A DNA stretch of 48,146 nt from positions 1 through 48,146 of the forward strand of contig CAJUNM010000014.1 of the NCBI GenBank assembly GCA_910587805.1, in the 5' to 3' direction. Shown here piece by piece: positions 32,952 to 42,042 of the stretch. The DNA is from an uncultured Christensenellaceae bacterium (GTDB taxonomy: Bacteria > Bacillota > Clostridia > Christensenellales > Pumilibacteraceae). Every line of letters starts with the position of its first letter. The first letter of the stretch is position 1. The position numbers and the translations under genes are program-made. The notes beneath the pieces were generated by a model, which worked only from the letters and a program-made list of their open reading frames with translations, had not been told where the DNA came from and searched no databases.

Positions 32952-33018
32952 TCGGGTTTATGTAAAAGTCCGCGCACGAATAAAAACCGTCAAATATGGA
33001 AAAACATATCGAAAACAT

Positions 33019-33047
33019 TTGATTTTCCGTTTGGATTTTAGTATAAT
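33019..33047 (+). promoter_or_regulatory. promoter of the foldase gene
   Basis: TTGATT (33019-33024), 17-base spacer and TATAAT (33042-33047). The expected start near 33054 leaves a leader of about 30 bases to the GTG at 33086. Confidence 0.75.
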
Positions 33048-33085
33048 ATTCAAACAACATTATTTAATTAGTTAAGGTGTCACAA

Positions 33086-34834
33086 GTGATTAAACGCATT
33101 TTCATAGGTATAGTATCGTTCGTACTGGGCGCAGTCATGCTTACGGGCTGTTCCGCTTTTCAATATGATTACGATCGTGATTTCAAGCAGGCCGTCGCGG
33201 AACTGAATCCGTACACGGTCACCGTCAACTATGACGACGACAACGGCGATACCAAAGTATACAAATACGAGGCAAAGCTCGTCAAGATATATAAAATGGA
33301 TCTTGTCGAATACGTCAACAACAACCAAAGTTCGCTGTCGCAAAACGCGGCGACTAAGCAGGAAATGTACGACAATGCGCTCAAAATGCTTATCAATACC
33401 GAGATTATAGCGAATGAAGCGGAGGCGTATATAAATGCGGGCGAGATAGCATGGGACGCCGAGGTCAACGTCGGCACGGACGACGAGCCGATCATGCGTA
33501 AAACATACACGCAGACCAACGCCGTCAAGCGTCGTGTTTATCAGGTAATTGACAGCACGTTGCTTTCGATCAAGAACGAAATACTCGAGCGTCGCGACGA
33601 GCCGACGATCTCCACGTCGGGCGACGGCGACATGAACACCGACACCACGTATCCCGTTAAACCCGAGGAGACGGAAGATGTCGACGATTTCGAGATTTGG
33701 GCGCCGGACGAGGGACATTATCCCGGACTTATCGGCGACAGCGAGGCGCGTTCGCTCGACGCCGAGGCGCTGCGCAGATTTATAACGCTTTTGCGCGAGC
33801 GCGTGGAGGACGATTTCCGCGTTACCGCCGAGGATAAAGAAAAGTTCGCGGCAGACGACGAGCGCATAAACGAAATCATAAACACTCAAGGCATTCCTTA
33901 CGTGTACCCGATACTCGGCGACACGCATTACGTTTATTATATCAGCGGCAAGCAGCTCGAGCGTTCGCAAAAGTTTACCGAGTTGCAGAGCTATCTTACC
34001 GATAGCGTAGAAGTGACCGACGCCGACGTGCAAAAGTCGTTTACCGAAACGCTCAACAGCCAGAAAGCGTCGTATGATGCGGATATCGCCGCATACAATA
34101 CGGCTATGAGCGGTTCGACTACCGTGCTCTATCATCCCGAAGTCAATCATTTCTATGTAAAGCATATTTTGCTACCGTTCTCCGATAAGCAAAAAGCGGA
34201 TCTCGAGGCTTATAAGAAAAGACTCAACGTTACGAAAGATCAGGTGGAAGCGTACCGCGCGGCGCTCGTCGACGGCATTGTGTGCTATCCGCACCTCTAC
34301 GGCGAGGACGACAAGTCCCGACCGATGACGGTATCCGACGTTATGAACGCGATCAAATCGGAAATGAGACCGCTCGAGACCACGGGCAACGTCAAAGCGG
34401 CGGACACGGCGTTCGACGATTTGATTTATCTCTACAACACCGATACCGGTGCGTTCGGCAACAACAAAGGTTACGTTGTCAAGTACAAGCTCGACAGCGG
34501 CGAGAGCGAAACGTATATGCAGGAATTTGCCGATGCCGCGCGCAAAATGCGCGATACGCTCGACGTCGGACAGGTGCTTTACGAAAACGTGGTTACCGAT
34601 TACGGCGTGCACATCATGTATCTTGCGTCCATTCCCAAAGCGGGCAAGGTCGATATCAACGATTACACCACGCCCGGCGAACTTCAAACGTATTACGATC
34701 TTATAAAAAAGCCGTTGCAGTCTTCGCTCGAAACCGAGGTTTATCAGCGTTGGGAAGCGCAAGCCATTAAGGCTAACTACGACGCGCATGCGACGGTATA
34801 CGAAAAGAGATATAAAAATCTTTGGGAAGATTAA
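33086..34834 (+). CDS. PpiC/PrsA-like peptidyl-prolyl isomerase lipoprotein
   Basis: A 582-residue membrane lipoprotein (lipobox LTGC, Cys22) likely to help fold exported proteins outside the membrane. The parvulin-type domain is at about residues 355-555: it opens with NHFYVKHILLPFSDKQ and closes with GQVLYENVVTDYGVHIMYL, with a long insertion between. The N-terminal part is a charged, helical SurA/PrsA-like chaperone region. GTG 33086 is favoured over GTG 33077, which overlaps the AAGGTG ribosome-binding site. It has its own promoter. With many secreted repeat proteins encoded nearby, clients are likely but not shown. Confidence 0.82.
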   Translation: MIKRIFIGIVSFVLGAVMLTGCSAFQYDYDRDFKQAVAELNPYTVTVNYDDDNGDTKVYKYEAKLVKIYKMDLVEYVNNNQSSLSQNAATKQEMYDNALKMLINTEIIANEAEAYINAGEIAWDAEVNVGTDDEPIMRKTYTQTNAVKRRVYQVIDSTLLSIKNEILERRDEPTISTSGDGDMNTDTTYPVKPEETEDVDDFEIWAPDEGHYPGLIGDSEARSLDAEALRRFITLLRERVEDDFRVTAEDKEKFAADDERINEIINTQGIPYVYPILGDTHYVYYISGKQLERSQKFTELQSYLTDSVEVTDADVQKSFTETLNSQKASYDADIAAYNTAMSGSTTVLYHPEVNHFYVKHILLPFSDKQKADLEAYKKRLNVTKDQVEAYRAALVDGIVCYPHLYGEDDKSRPMTVSDVMNAIKSEMRPLETTGNVKAADTAFDDLIYLYNTDTGAFGNNKGYVVKYKLDSGESETYMQEFADAARKMRDTLDVGQVLYENVVTDYGVHIMYLASIPKAGKVDINDYTTPGELQTYYDLIKKPLQSSLETEVYQRWEAQAIKANYDAHATVYEKRYKNLWED

Positions 34835-34948
34835 ATTATGCGTAGCCGTTGCGATGCGGTTGCCGATGAAATATCTTGCTTGCAAGTTTCGGCATGCGGC
34901 AGTACGGAGCGCTTTGAAAATCGAGTTCATGATTTCGTGAGGTGAAAA

Positions 34949-35275
34949 ATGGGTAAATTCGGCGGCTTCGGCGGCGGCGGAATGAATATGCAGCAGATGA
35001 TGAAGCAGGCGCAAAAGCTTCAGGAGCAAATGGCTCAGGCAAAAGAGCAGCTCGAGGAAGCGCGCGTCACGGGCAGCGCCGGCGGTGGCGCGGTCACTGT
35101 TACGGTGTCCGGCTCGAAGCGGTTTATATCCGTCGAGATAAAGCCCGAGGTCGTCGATCCCGAGGACGTGGAAATGCTCGAGGATCTTATCACGGCGGCT
35201 GCGAACGAGGCGTATGCCAATGCCGAGGAGCTTGTTCAAAACAGTCCGCTCGGTAAACTCGGCGGCGCGTTTTAA
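34949..35275 (+). CDS. YbaB/EbfC nucleoid-associated protein
   Basis: YbaB/EbfC proteins bind DNA and are usually encoded between dnaX and recR. The 108 residues include a Gly/Met-rich start, the helix MMKQAQKLQEQMAQAKEQL and the conserved SVEIKPEVVDPEDVEMLEDL region, given here in part. The GGTG ribosome-binding site is 5-6 bases upstream. dnaX is absent upstream; a foldase gene stands there. The TAA shares one base with the ATG of recR. Confidence 0.93.
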   Translation: MGKFGGFGGGGMNMQQMMKQAQKLQEQMAQAKEQLEEARVTGSAGGGAVTVTVSGSKRFISVEIKPEVVDPEDVEMLEDLITAAANEAYANAEELVQNSPLGKLGGAF

Positions 35276-35859
35276 TGAAAGAGATCAAATCCGTAGCTGC
35301 GCTTGCCGCGCGGTTTTCGGCGTTGCCCGGCGTGGGGCGTAAGACTGCGTTGCGCTATGCGTATGCCGTTATAGATATGTCGGAGGCGGAGGTCGATGCG
35401 TTCTGCACCGCGCTCAAAGAAGTTAAAAGCAGCGTGCGCTTGTGTTCCGTTTGCGGCAACTTTACCGACGGCGATGTGTGCGAGCTGTGCGCGACGCGCT
35501 CAAACAAGCATATCTGCGTAGTCGCTTATCCAAAAGACGTTATAGCGGTCGAAAAATCGGGCGCATATTCGGGCGCGTATCACGTGCTGCACGGCACGCT
35601 TTCGCCGATGGACAACCGCACCCCCGACGACATCAATATAAAATCGCTGTTGAAACGGCTCGACGGAGCGGAGGAAGTTATTATCGCTACCAACCCCGAC
35701 GTGGAAGGCGAGGCGACGGCGGTGTATCTTGCGCGGCTTATCAAGCCGCTCGGCATAAAGGTCACGCGCATAGCCCAAGGCATATCCATGGGTTCGGAGC
35801 TTGAGTATGCCGACGCCGTTACGCTTTCGCAAGCGCTCGGTCGGCGCACCGAATTGTAA
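35275..35859 (+). CDS. recR: recombination protein RecR
   Basis: RecR works with RecF and RecO to load RecA at gapped DNA. The 194 residues show a helix-hairpin-helix (ALPGVGRKTALRYA), a Cys4 zinc finger (CSVCGNFTDGDVCELC) and a Toprim domain (VIATNPDVEGEATAVYLARL, shown here as NPDVEGEATA). Overlap of 1 base with ybaB means coupled translation. Confidence 0.96.
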   Translation: MKEIKSVAALAARFSALPGVGRKTALRYAYAVIDMSEAEVDAFCTALKEVKSSVRLCSVCGNFTDGDVCELCATRSNKHICVVAYPKDVIAVEKSGAYSGAYHVLHGTLSPMDNRTPDDINIKSLLKRLDGAEEVIIATNPDVEGEATAVYLARLIKPLGIKVTRIAQGISMGSELEYADAVTLSQALGRRTEL

Positions 35860-35882
35860 ACTTTCACATAAGATACATACCG

Positions 35883-35915
35883 AGTACAAATCGCAGTCAC
35901 GGTTTGTACTTTTAT
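35883..35915 (+). terminator. terminator after recR
   Basis: AGTACAAATCG (35883-35893) pairs with CGGTTTGTACT (35900-35910) with one G-U pair, followed by TTTTA. It separates ybaB-recR from the exporter operon. Confidence 0.78.
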
Positions 35916-36000
35916 ATTTGATAGAATATTACAAACGGAAATACATTTATTTATATGGTATTCGAGAAAACGATGGGTATAGTAGGAGGTAGAAATACAG

Positions 36001-37758
36001 GTGTTTAAGGTTTTCAAGTACTTAAAACCCGTCGATTGGTTGCTTGTAACGTGCTGCGCCGGATTTGTCGTTCTGCAGGTTTTTGCCGAACTCAAAATGC
36101 CCGAGTACGTTTCGGCAATCACTTTGTGCATGAAGACGGGCGCGCCGACGAGCGAGGTGTGGATAAACGGCGCGTTCATGCTGCTGTGCGCGCTCGGCGC
36201 GGCGGGGAGCTTATTGATCGTAGGGTTCTTTGCATCGTTCGTGGGTGCGCGTATCGCCAAGCGTCTGCGCGAGGAACTGTACGATAAGGTTACGGATTTT
36301 TCGCTCGCGGACGTCAATCGATTTTCGGTTGCGACGCTCATCACGCGTTCCACGAACGACGTTACGCAAGTGCAGATGCTGTTTGCTATGGGCTTGCAGT
36401 TTATGTTCCGCGCGCCGATAATGGCGGTCTGGGCGATTATCAAGCTCGTGCAGTATAATTGGCAGTATTCAGCGCTAACCGCCGTAGGCGTCGGCGTTAT
36501 CGTCGTGCTGTCGGGTATAGTCGTCGGGTACGCCATGCCCAAGTTCAAAAAAATACAGCGCATGACAGACGATATAAACAGAATAATGCGCGAGCTTTTA
36601 ACGGGCGTGCGAGTAGTGCGCGCGTATAATGCCGAGCGTTTTTCGGAAGATAAGTTCGACGACGCAAACGCGCGATTGACAAAAAGCAATCTTTCTGTCA
36701 ATCGCGCGCTCATAACGCTCAATCCGATAATCAATCTTGTAATGGACGGAGTTAGCATAGGCGTGTTCTGGATAGGCGCGTATATCATTCAGGCGCAGAC
36801 GGGTGCGGCGCGGTTGGACGCGTTCGGCAATATGATGTCGCTTACCATGTACGCGATACAGGTTATAAGCGCGTTCTTGATGCTGGTCATGACGTTTATA
36901 ATGACGCCGCGCGCCGTCATAGCCGCACGGCGCATAACCGAAGTGCTCGACGTAAAACCGTCGGTCACAGACCCGATCGCGCCCGCGGCAATACCCGAGA
37001 CCAAAGGCGAGATCGAGTTCAACGACGTTTCGTTCCGTTATCCCGACGCCGCAGAACCTGTACTCGAGCATATAAGTTTCAAGGCGGAGCGCGGGCAAAC
37101 CGTCGCTTTTATCGGCGCGACGGGCAGCGGCAAAACGTCGCTCATAAACCTCGTGCCGAGATTCTACGACGTGACCGCCGGCAGCGTCACGGTCGACGGC
37201 GTGGACGTTCGCGCATACGCTCAAAAGGATCTGCGGCAAAAGATCGGGTACGTGCCGCAGCGCGCAACGTTGTTTTACGGCGCGCTCGCCGAAAACGTCA
37301 ATTACGGCGATCTTTCGGATAAGCGCGACGAAACGGATATTCGCGCCGCGCTCGATATAGCGCAAGCTACGGATTTCGTATCGGAAATGGAAGGAGATAT
37401 AAACGCGCACATCGCGCAAGGCGGCACAAACGTTTCGGGCGGACAGCGGCAAAGGCTTTCGATAGCGCGCGCCGTGTGCCGCAGACCGGAGATATTCATT
37501 TTCGACGATTGTTTTTCGGCGCTCGATCTCAAAACGGACAGGGCGCTCCGCGACGCTTTGGCGGAAACTACAGCCGACGCCACAAAGCTGATAGTGGCGC
37601 AGCGCGTCGGTACGGTTATGAACGCAGACAAGATTATCGTTTTGGAAAACGGCAAGCAAGTGGGCGCGGGCACGCATAAAGAATTGCTCGAGACCTGTTC
37701 GGTATATCAAGAGATAGCCAATTCGCAGCTATCGGAGGAGGAGCTTAATGATGCGTAG
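36001..37758 (+). CDS. heterodimeric ABC exporter, subunit with degenerate ATP site
   Basis: A 585-residue half-transporter: six membrane segments (residues about 15-320) then an ATPase domain. Walker A is GATGSGKTS (about 373-381), the signature VSGGQRQRLSIARA, and Walker B reads IFIFDDCFSALD, with Asp503 where the catalytic Glu is expected. That substitution marks the degenerate-site subunit of heterodimeric exporters such as BmrC/BmrD or TM287/288. Export of a drug, lipid or peptide is possible; the substrate is unknown. The GTG start has AGGAGGT 10 bases upstream. It overlaps the partner gene by 11 bases. Confidence 0.93.
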   Translation: MFKVFKYLKPVDWLLVTCCAGFVVLQVFAELKMPEYVSAITLCMKTGAPTSEVWINGAFMLLCALGAAGSLLIVGFFASFVGARIAKRLREELYDKVTDFSLADVNRFSVATLITRSTNDVTQVQMLFAMGLQFMFRAPIMAVWAIIKLVQYNWQYSALTAVGVGVIVVLSGIVVGYAMPKFKKIQRMTDDINRIMRELLTGVRVVRAYNAERFSEDKFDDANARLTKSNLSVNRALITLNPIINLVMDGVSIGVFWIGAYIIQAQTGAARLDAFGNMMSLTMYAIQVISAFLMLVMTFIMTPRAVIAARRITEVLDVKPSVTDPIAPAAIPETKGEIEFNDVSFRYPDAAEPVLEHISFKAERGQTVAFIGATGSGKTSLINLVPRFYDVTAGSVTVDGVDVRAYAQKDLRQKIGYVPQRATLFYGALAENVNYGDLSDKRDETDIRAALDIAQATDFVSEMEGDINAHIAQGGTNVSGGQRQRLSIARAVCRRPEIFIFDDCFSALDLKTDRALRDALAETTADATKLIVAQRVGTVMNADKIIVLENGKQVGAGTHKELLETCSVYQEIANSQLSEEELNDA

Positions 37759-39529
37759 CGCAAAAGCGTCGGGCAAACCGCGCAATATGAAAAAAAGTCT
37801 CAAAGAGCTTGTCCGCTACGTCAAGCCGCAAGGCGCGCTCATAATAACGGCTATGATAATGGCTGTCGGTTCGGCGACGCTCGGTCTTATCGCGCCGACG
37901 TTCGCCTCGAACGTGACCGACGAGATAGAAGCGGGGATTGCCGGTTCGATCGATATGAACGCTCTCATGGACGGCATTATAATAATGATCTGCTTGTATG
38001 CGGGGCAGATCGCGCTCATGTGGTTGCAAAGTTTCATCATGACTACGGTCACTCAAAGCCTTACCAAACGCATGCGCCGAGATATTTCGTGCAAGGTGAA
38101 CAGACTTCCGCTCGGCTATTTCGACAGAACGCCGCTCGGCGATATAATGAGCCGCGTCACAAACGACGTGGACACGGTTGGGCAGTCGCTCAATCAGGCG
38201 GTGATAACGCTCGTACTCGCGACGGTCATGCTGATAGGCTCTACGGTCATGATGTTCGTAACAAGTCCTATTCTCGCCGCGTCCGCCATAGCGTCCACGG
38301 TAGTCGGGTTCTTGCTCATGGCGCTCATAATGACCAAGTCGCAAAAGTATTTCGCCGCACAGCAAAGATCGCTCGGCAAGGTAAACGGGCATATCGAAGA
38401 AATTTTTTCCGGTCAGCTCGTGGTAAAGGCGTTCGGCGCGGAGGATAATTCCAAAAAGAACTTCAGAAAGCTCAACGGCAAGCTTTTCGAGAGCGCGTGG
38501 AAATCCCAATTTTACAGCTCGATCATGGGTCCGCTTATGAGCTTTATCGGCAATCTCGGCTACGTCACCGTCATGGTCGTCGGCGGAGTGCTCGTGCTCA
38601 CTAAAGGCATGTCGATCGGAGTTATAACGGCGTTCACATTGTATATTAGACAGTTTTCGCAGCCGCTCACGCAGCTTGCGCAGGTGATGACGCAATTGCA
38701 GCCCGCCGCTGCGGCAAGCGAACGCGTGTTCGAGTTTTTACACGCCGACGAGCTTGCGCCCGAAAAGGACGGCGCGGCGGAAAAAGCGGAGAACGTGAAC
38801 GGCGAAGTGGTGTTCGATCACGTCAAGTTCGGCTATACGCCCGAGCGCACTATCATAAACGATTTTTCCGCAACGGTCAAAGCGGGGCAAAAGGTTGCTA
38901 TCGTAGGACCTACGGGCGCGGGCAAAACAACGCTCGTCAATCTGCTAATGCGGTTTTACGAGCTTGATTCGGGCAGCATATCCATCGACGGCGTACCGCT
39001 CGCGGATATGACGCGGAGCGCGGTGCACGACGTTTTCGGTATGGTCTTGCAGGATACGTGGCTGTTTAAGGGCACAGTGCGCGAGAACATAGCGTATTCT
39101 AAGGACGTGAGCGACGAGACCATACTCGAGGCTTGCAAAAAGGCGGGGCTTGGACATTACGTGGCGACGCTGCCCGACGGACTCGATACCGTGCTGTCGG
39201 ATGCGGCGAGCGTGTCCGCGGGGCAAAAGCAGCTTATGACGATAGCGCGCGCCATGGTCGAGAACGCGCCCGTGCTGATACTCGACGAGGCGACGAGTTC
39301 TGTCGATACGCGAACGGAATTGCTCATACAGAAAGCCATGGACGAACTGACGAGCGGACGCACGAGTTTCGTCATTGCGCATAGACTGTCCACCATAAAG
39401 AACGCCGATCTCATACTCGTTATGAATAAGGGCGATATTGTGGAAAGCGGCACTCACGAGCAATTGCTCGAAAAGAAAGGGTTTTACAGCGAGCTGTACA
39501 ACTCGCAGTTCGCGTCGTCGGGCGCGTAA
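37748..39529 (+). CDS. heterodimeric ABC exporter, catalytic subunit
   Basis: A 593-residue partner of the preceding half-transporter. Six membrane segments precede an ATPase with Walker A GPTGAGKTT, Walker B VLILDEATSSVD (Glu514 intact) and a variant signature VSAGQKQ. Together the two subunits give one normal ATP site (this Walker B with the partner's SGGQ) and one degenerate site (the partner's Asp with this SAGQ), as known for the class. Two ATGs are adjacent; GGAGGAGG lies upstream. The two-component genes start 80 bases downstream. Confidence 0.94.
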   Translation: MMRSAKASGKPRNMKKSLKELVRYVKPQGALIITAMIMAVGSATLGLIAPTFASNVTDEIEAGIAGSIDMNALMDGIIIMICLYAGQIALMWLQSFIMTTVTQSLTKRMRRDISCKVNRLPLGYFDRTPLGDIMSRVTNDVDTVGQSLNQAVITLVLATVMLIGSTVMMFVTSPILAASAIASTVVGFLLMALIMTKSQKYFAAQQRSLGKVNGHIEEIFSGQLVVKAFGAEDNSKKNFRKLNGKLFESAWKSQFYSSIMGPLMSFIGNLGYVTVMVVGGVLVLTKGMSIGVITAFTLYIRQFSQPLTQLAQVMTQLQPAAAASERVFEFLHADELAPEKDGAAEKAENVNGEVVFDHVKFGYTPERTIINDFSATVKAGQKVAIVGPTGAGKTTLVNLLMRFYELDSGSISIDGVPLADMTRSAVHDVFGMVLQDTWLFKGTVRENIAYSKDVSDETILEACKKAGLGHYVATLPDGLDTVLSDAASVSAGQKQLMTIARAMVENAPVLILDEATSSVDTRTELLIQKAMDELTSGRTSFVIAHRLSTIKNADLILVMNKGDIVESGTHEQLLEKKGFYSELYNSQFASSGA

Positions 39530-39574
39530 AGAATATCCGCACATGACGAAGTCGATCGAAAAAATAATTTACTA

Positions 39575-39603
39575 TTGACAATTACCGAAAACCGTGTTAT
39601 ATT
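39575..39603 (+). promoter_or_regulatory. promoter of the two-component system, leaderless
   Basis: TTGACA (39575-39580), 17-base spacer and TATATT (39598-39603). Only six bases separate the -10 box from the ATG at 39610, so the predicted transcription start is at or next to the A of the start codon. No ribosome-binding site is present. Confidence 0.8.
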
Positions 39604-39609
39604 GTAATT

Positions 39610-40330
39610 ATGAGTATTACGCGAACGGTTGCCATAGTAGAGGACAGCGACGATGAGTTCGACGCGGTAAAAGCGCAGCTTGATCGGTTTGCGTCCGAGA
39701 GCGAGAAGTACGCATTCGAGTGCGTGCGGTTTCGCGACGCCGTGAGCTTTTTGCAGAGCTACAAGCCGATGTACGATATTGTGTTCATGGACATCGGTCT
39801 GCCGGGCATAAACGGGTTCGAGGCGACACGCAAGCTCAGGGAGATAGACGACACGGTGCTGCTCATGTTCATTACCAACATGAGCAAGTTTGCCGTGAAC
39901 GGCTACGAAGTGGGCGCGTTCGACTTTGTGGTCAAGCCCATAAAATACGCGAGTATGCGGCTCAAATTGCTGCGCGCGATGGAGAGACTTGACGCGAATG
40001 AGGATAAAAAGCTGCAAATACCGTCGTCGGGGGGGGGGTACGCGAATTGTCTCGGTCTCGACGATAAAGTACGTCGAGGTCATGGATCACAGTATAATTT
40101 TCCATACCACGGGCGGAGATATAAATTCGTACGGCTCGCTCAAAAAGTTCGAGGCGATGCTGCCTGAGGACAAGTTCTGCAAGTGCAACAGCTGTTACCT
40201 TGTAAATCTCAAGTACGTGCAGCAGATCAAGGATTTTACCGCCGTTGTCGCCGGCGACGAAATTTCCGTAAGCCACGCGAAAAAGAAAGAGTTTTTGCGC
40301 GCGCTCGGCGCATACATGGAAGGGATTTGA
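39610..40330 (+). CDS. LytTR response regulator, frame broken at a G10 tract
   Basis: Response regulator of the AgrA/LytR type. The receiver domain (frame starting at 39610) has acidic VEDSDDE, phospho-acceptor Asp in VFMDIGLPGINGFEA, Thr-equivalent in FITNMSKFA and Lys in VVKPIK. After IPSS the frame enters ten G bases and continues as out-of-frame sequence to a stop at 40165-40167. The LytTR DNA-binding domain (IKYVEVMDHSIIFHTTGGDI, then CNSCYLVNLKYV) is intact in the next frame to 40330. A tract of nine (or twelve) G would join the two as PSSGGGTRIVSVS, giving about 239 residues. Either this is a slippage-controlled switch in the off state or a sequence/assembly error in a homopolymer. The kinase gene starts 1 base after 40330. 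Confidence 0.85.
40029..40038 (+). repeat. G10 tract at the REC-LytTR junction
   Basis: Ten consecutive G bases lie precisely in the interdomain linker of the response regulator, where the reading frame changes. With the length seen, only the receiver domain is made. Loss of one G restores the full protein. Confidence 0.85.
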
Positions 40331-40331
40331 T

Positions 40332-41687
40332 ATGTACGAAATAGGACCGTCGTTTTGGTCGAAGGCGATTTTTATGGCGGAGCTTCTCATTGCGGAGGCG
40401 ATAATGGTGAGCGGATTGAAACGCAGACCGTATTTTGTGTTGCGCCTTATCGCGTGCGTTGTTTTTTGTTTCGGACTGTCGCTTGCCATGCCGATAATAA
40501 ACGGTGCGCTGTACGCGTCGTTCTTGTTCCTCATGCTGTTTGCGGCGACGCTGCTGTGCGCAAAACTGTGTTTTGACGAAAGCTTTCGCACGGTGCTGTT
40601 CTGCGTGCTCGCGGGCTACGCCGTGCAGCATATCGCATTCGAGCTTTTCGATATAGCCGTAACCGCAATGGGATTGTCGGGCGCTTCTGCGCCGACCGCA
40701 GTGGGGTCGAACCCGTTTGCAACGTTCGTCACGTTCGTGAACGGCAGCGGCAACGTGCATATAGGCAATGCGTTCGTGGTAATAATGTACGGCGCGGCGT
40801 ACTTTTTGACGTATTGGGCAGCGGCGCGGCTGTTGCTGCCGCGTATGCGCGACATAAGCAACTTGCAATTGAAAAACGGCGCGGCGCTCATAATAATTTC
40901 GCTCACCGTGGCGTTCGACATAGTTATAAGCGCGATCGTGACCGAATACGGCGGCAATAATTTCAATAAGGTGTACATAATATTGCTCGACGTGACCAAT
41001 GTGTTTTGCTGTATGCTCGCGCTGTATCAGCAGTTCTCGCTCGCGAAAATGCACAAGATGGGCGACGACCTCGACACGGTAAACCGTATGTGGGAGCAGA
41101 GCAAAAAGCAGTATGACTTTGCCAAAGAGAACATGGAGCTTATAAACTTAAAGTGCCACGACCTCAAGCACCAAGTGCGCACCATCGGCAAGGTAAACGC
41201 CTTGAGCCCCGTCGCCGTCGGCGAGATAGAACAGGTGATCGGCGCGTACGACAGCAGCGTCGAAACGGGCAACGACGCGCTCAACGTGATACTCACCGAA
41301 AAGAGCCTGTATTGCGGAAGACACGACGTCGCCTTTACGTGCATGGCGGACGGCAAACAGCTCGCGTTTATGAGCGAGACCGACCTGTACTCGCTGTTCG
41401 GCAACGTTTTGGACAACGCGATCGAGGCGGTGGAAAAACTCGATTCCGACCGTCGCGCCGTCGGGCTTACCGTCAAGCGCAACAACGGGTTCGTATTCGT
41501 CAACGTGCATAACTACTACGACGGCACGCTTTGCTACGACGGCGAACTTCCCAAGTCCACCAAGGGCGGCGCGTACCACGGGTTCGGCATGAAGTCGGCT
41601 AAGCTGCTTGTGGAAAAGTACGGCGGCGAGCTTAAAATAAACGCCAAGGACGGTGTTTTCAATCTGGATGTGGTGTTCCCGAGATAA
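40332..41687 (+). CDS. GHKL (AgrC/CitS-like) sensor histidine kinase
   Basis: A 451-residue membrane kinase. Six or seven hydrophobic segments (residues about 1-240) form the sensor. The cytoplasmic part has the H-box NLKCHDLKHQVRT with the phospho-accepting His, the N-box LFGNVLDNAIEAVEK and a G-box YHGFGMKSAK typical of GHKL kinases with LytTR partners, which often sense peptides. It lies 1 base after the LytTR frame, so its translation is probably coupled to that frame and would drop when the G10 tract puts the regulator out of frame. No peptide-precursor gene was found nearby. Confidence 0.92.
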   Translation: MYEIGPSFWSKAIFMAELLIAEAIMVSGLKRRPYFVLRLIACVVFCFGLSLAMPIINGALYASFLFLMLFAATLLCAKLCFDESFRTVLFCVLAGYAVQHIAFELFDIAVTAMGLSGASAPTAVGSNPFATFVTFVNGSGNVHIGNAFVVIMYGAAYFLTYWAAARLLLPRMRDISNLQLKNGAALIIISLTVAFDIVISAIVTEYGGNNFNKVYIILLDVTNVFCCMLALYQQFSLAKMHKMGDDLDTVNRMWEQSKKQYDFAKENMELINLKCHDLKHQVRTIGKVNALSPVAVGEIEQVIGAYDSSVETGNDALNVILTEKSLYCGRHDVAFTCMADGKQLAFMSETDLYSLFGNVLDNAIEAVEKLDSDRRAVGLTVKRNNGFVFVNVHNYYDGTLCYDGELPKSTKGGAYHGFGMKSAKLLVEKYGGELKINAKDGVFNLDVVFPR

Positions 41688-41954
41688 GTGAGAATTAAGA
41701 ATTAAGAATTTAGAATTAAGAATTATTGGGCGGCTTCGCCGCATTAAAGATGAGATTCTTCGGTACGCAGCAGCCGCAGGCTATTCTTAACGAGCGCAAC
41801 CGAAAATGCGCGAAGTGAAGAATCTCAACCTTATTAGATAAGAGATAAAATAACGAAAGGTAGGGATTATATAAGCACGAGCCGACGGAAGGGGCAAAAA
41901 CAAGCGAATAAATTTACGATTACGGAAAAAAAGTTAATGATTACGATAAAGCTA
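41688..41954. repeat. intergenic repeats between kinase and lipoprotein genes
   Basis: No gene. It starts with AATTAAG/AATTTAG short repeats (41694-41724), then a GCGGCTTCGCCGC hairpin (41730-41742), then a 76-bp element bounded by an 11-bp perfect inverted repeat, TGAGATTCTTC (41751-41761) and GAAGAATCTCA (41817-41827). Inside the element is the 23-base segment (41764-41786) shared, inverted, with 28581-28603. Confidence 0.65.
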
Positions 41955-41983
41955 TTGAAAATAACAACTGTCTATTATATACT
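41918..41983 (+). promoter_or_regulatory. promoter of the lipoprotein/GH3 operon with direct repeats
   Basis: TTGAAA (41955-41960), 17-base spacer and TATACT (41978-41983). Two GATTACG direct repeats at 41918-41924 and 41939-41945 are 21 bp apart, two helical turns, and end 9 bases before the -35 box. This spacing is the arrangement used by LytTR regulators. Binding is inferred, not shown. Confidence 0.6.
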
Positions 41984-42009
41984 CGGCTTAAGAATAAGTC
42001 GGGTATTTT
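41982..42009 (+). terminator. hairpin with T run at the start of the lipoprotein leader
   Basis: ACTCGGCTTA (about 41981-41990) pairs with TAAGTCGGGT with wobble pairs around AGAA, followed by ATTTTTATT. It may end transcripts coming from the kinase gene. Because it overlaps the start of the predicted new transcript, early attenuation of the lipoprotein operon is also possible. Confidence 0.55.
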
Positions 42010-42042
42010 TATTACGATCGTTTCCGACAAAAGGAGAGGAAA

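Noticed and set aside
35973..36008. Eleven-codon open frame just before the exporter, considered as a signal peptide precursor for the nearby kinase
   Set aside because: It overlaps the ribosome-binding site and start of the exporter gene and lacks a leader or processing motif.
41690..41725. AATTAAG repeats considered as a CRISPR-like or iteron array
   Set aside because: Only about four short imperfect units with no spacers, and no replication or cas gene nearby.
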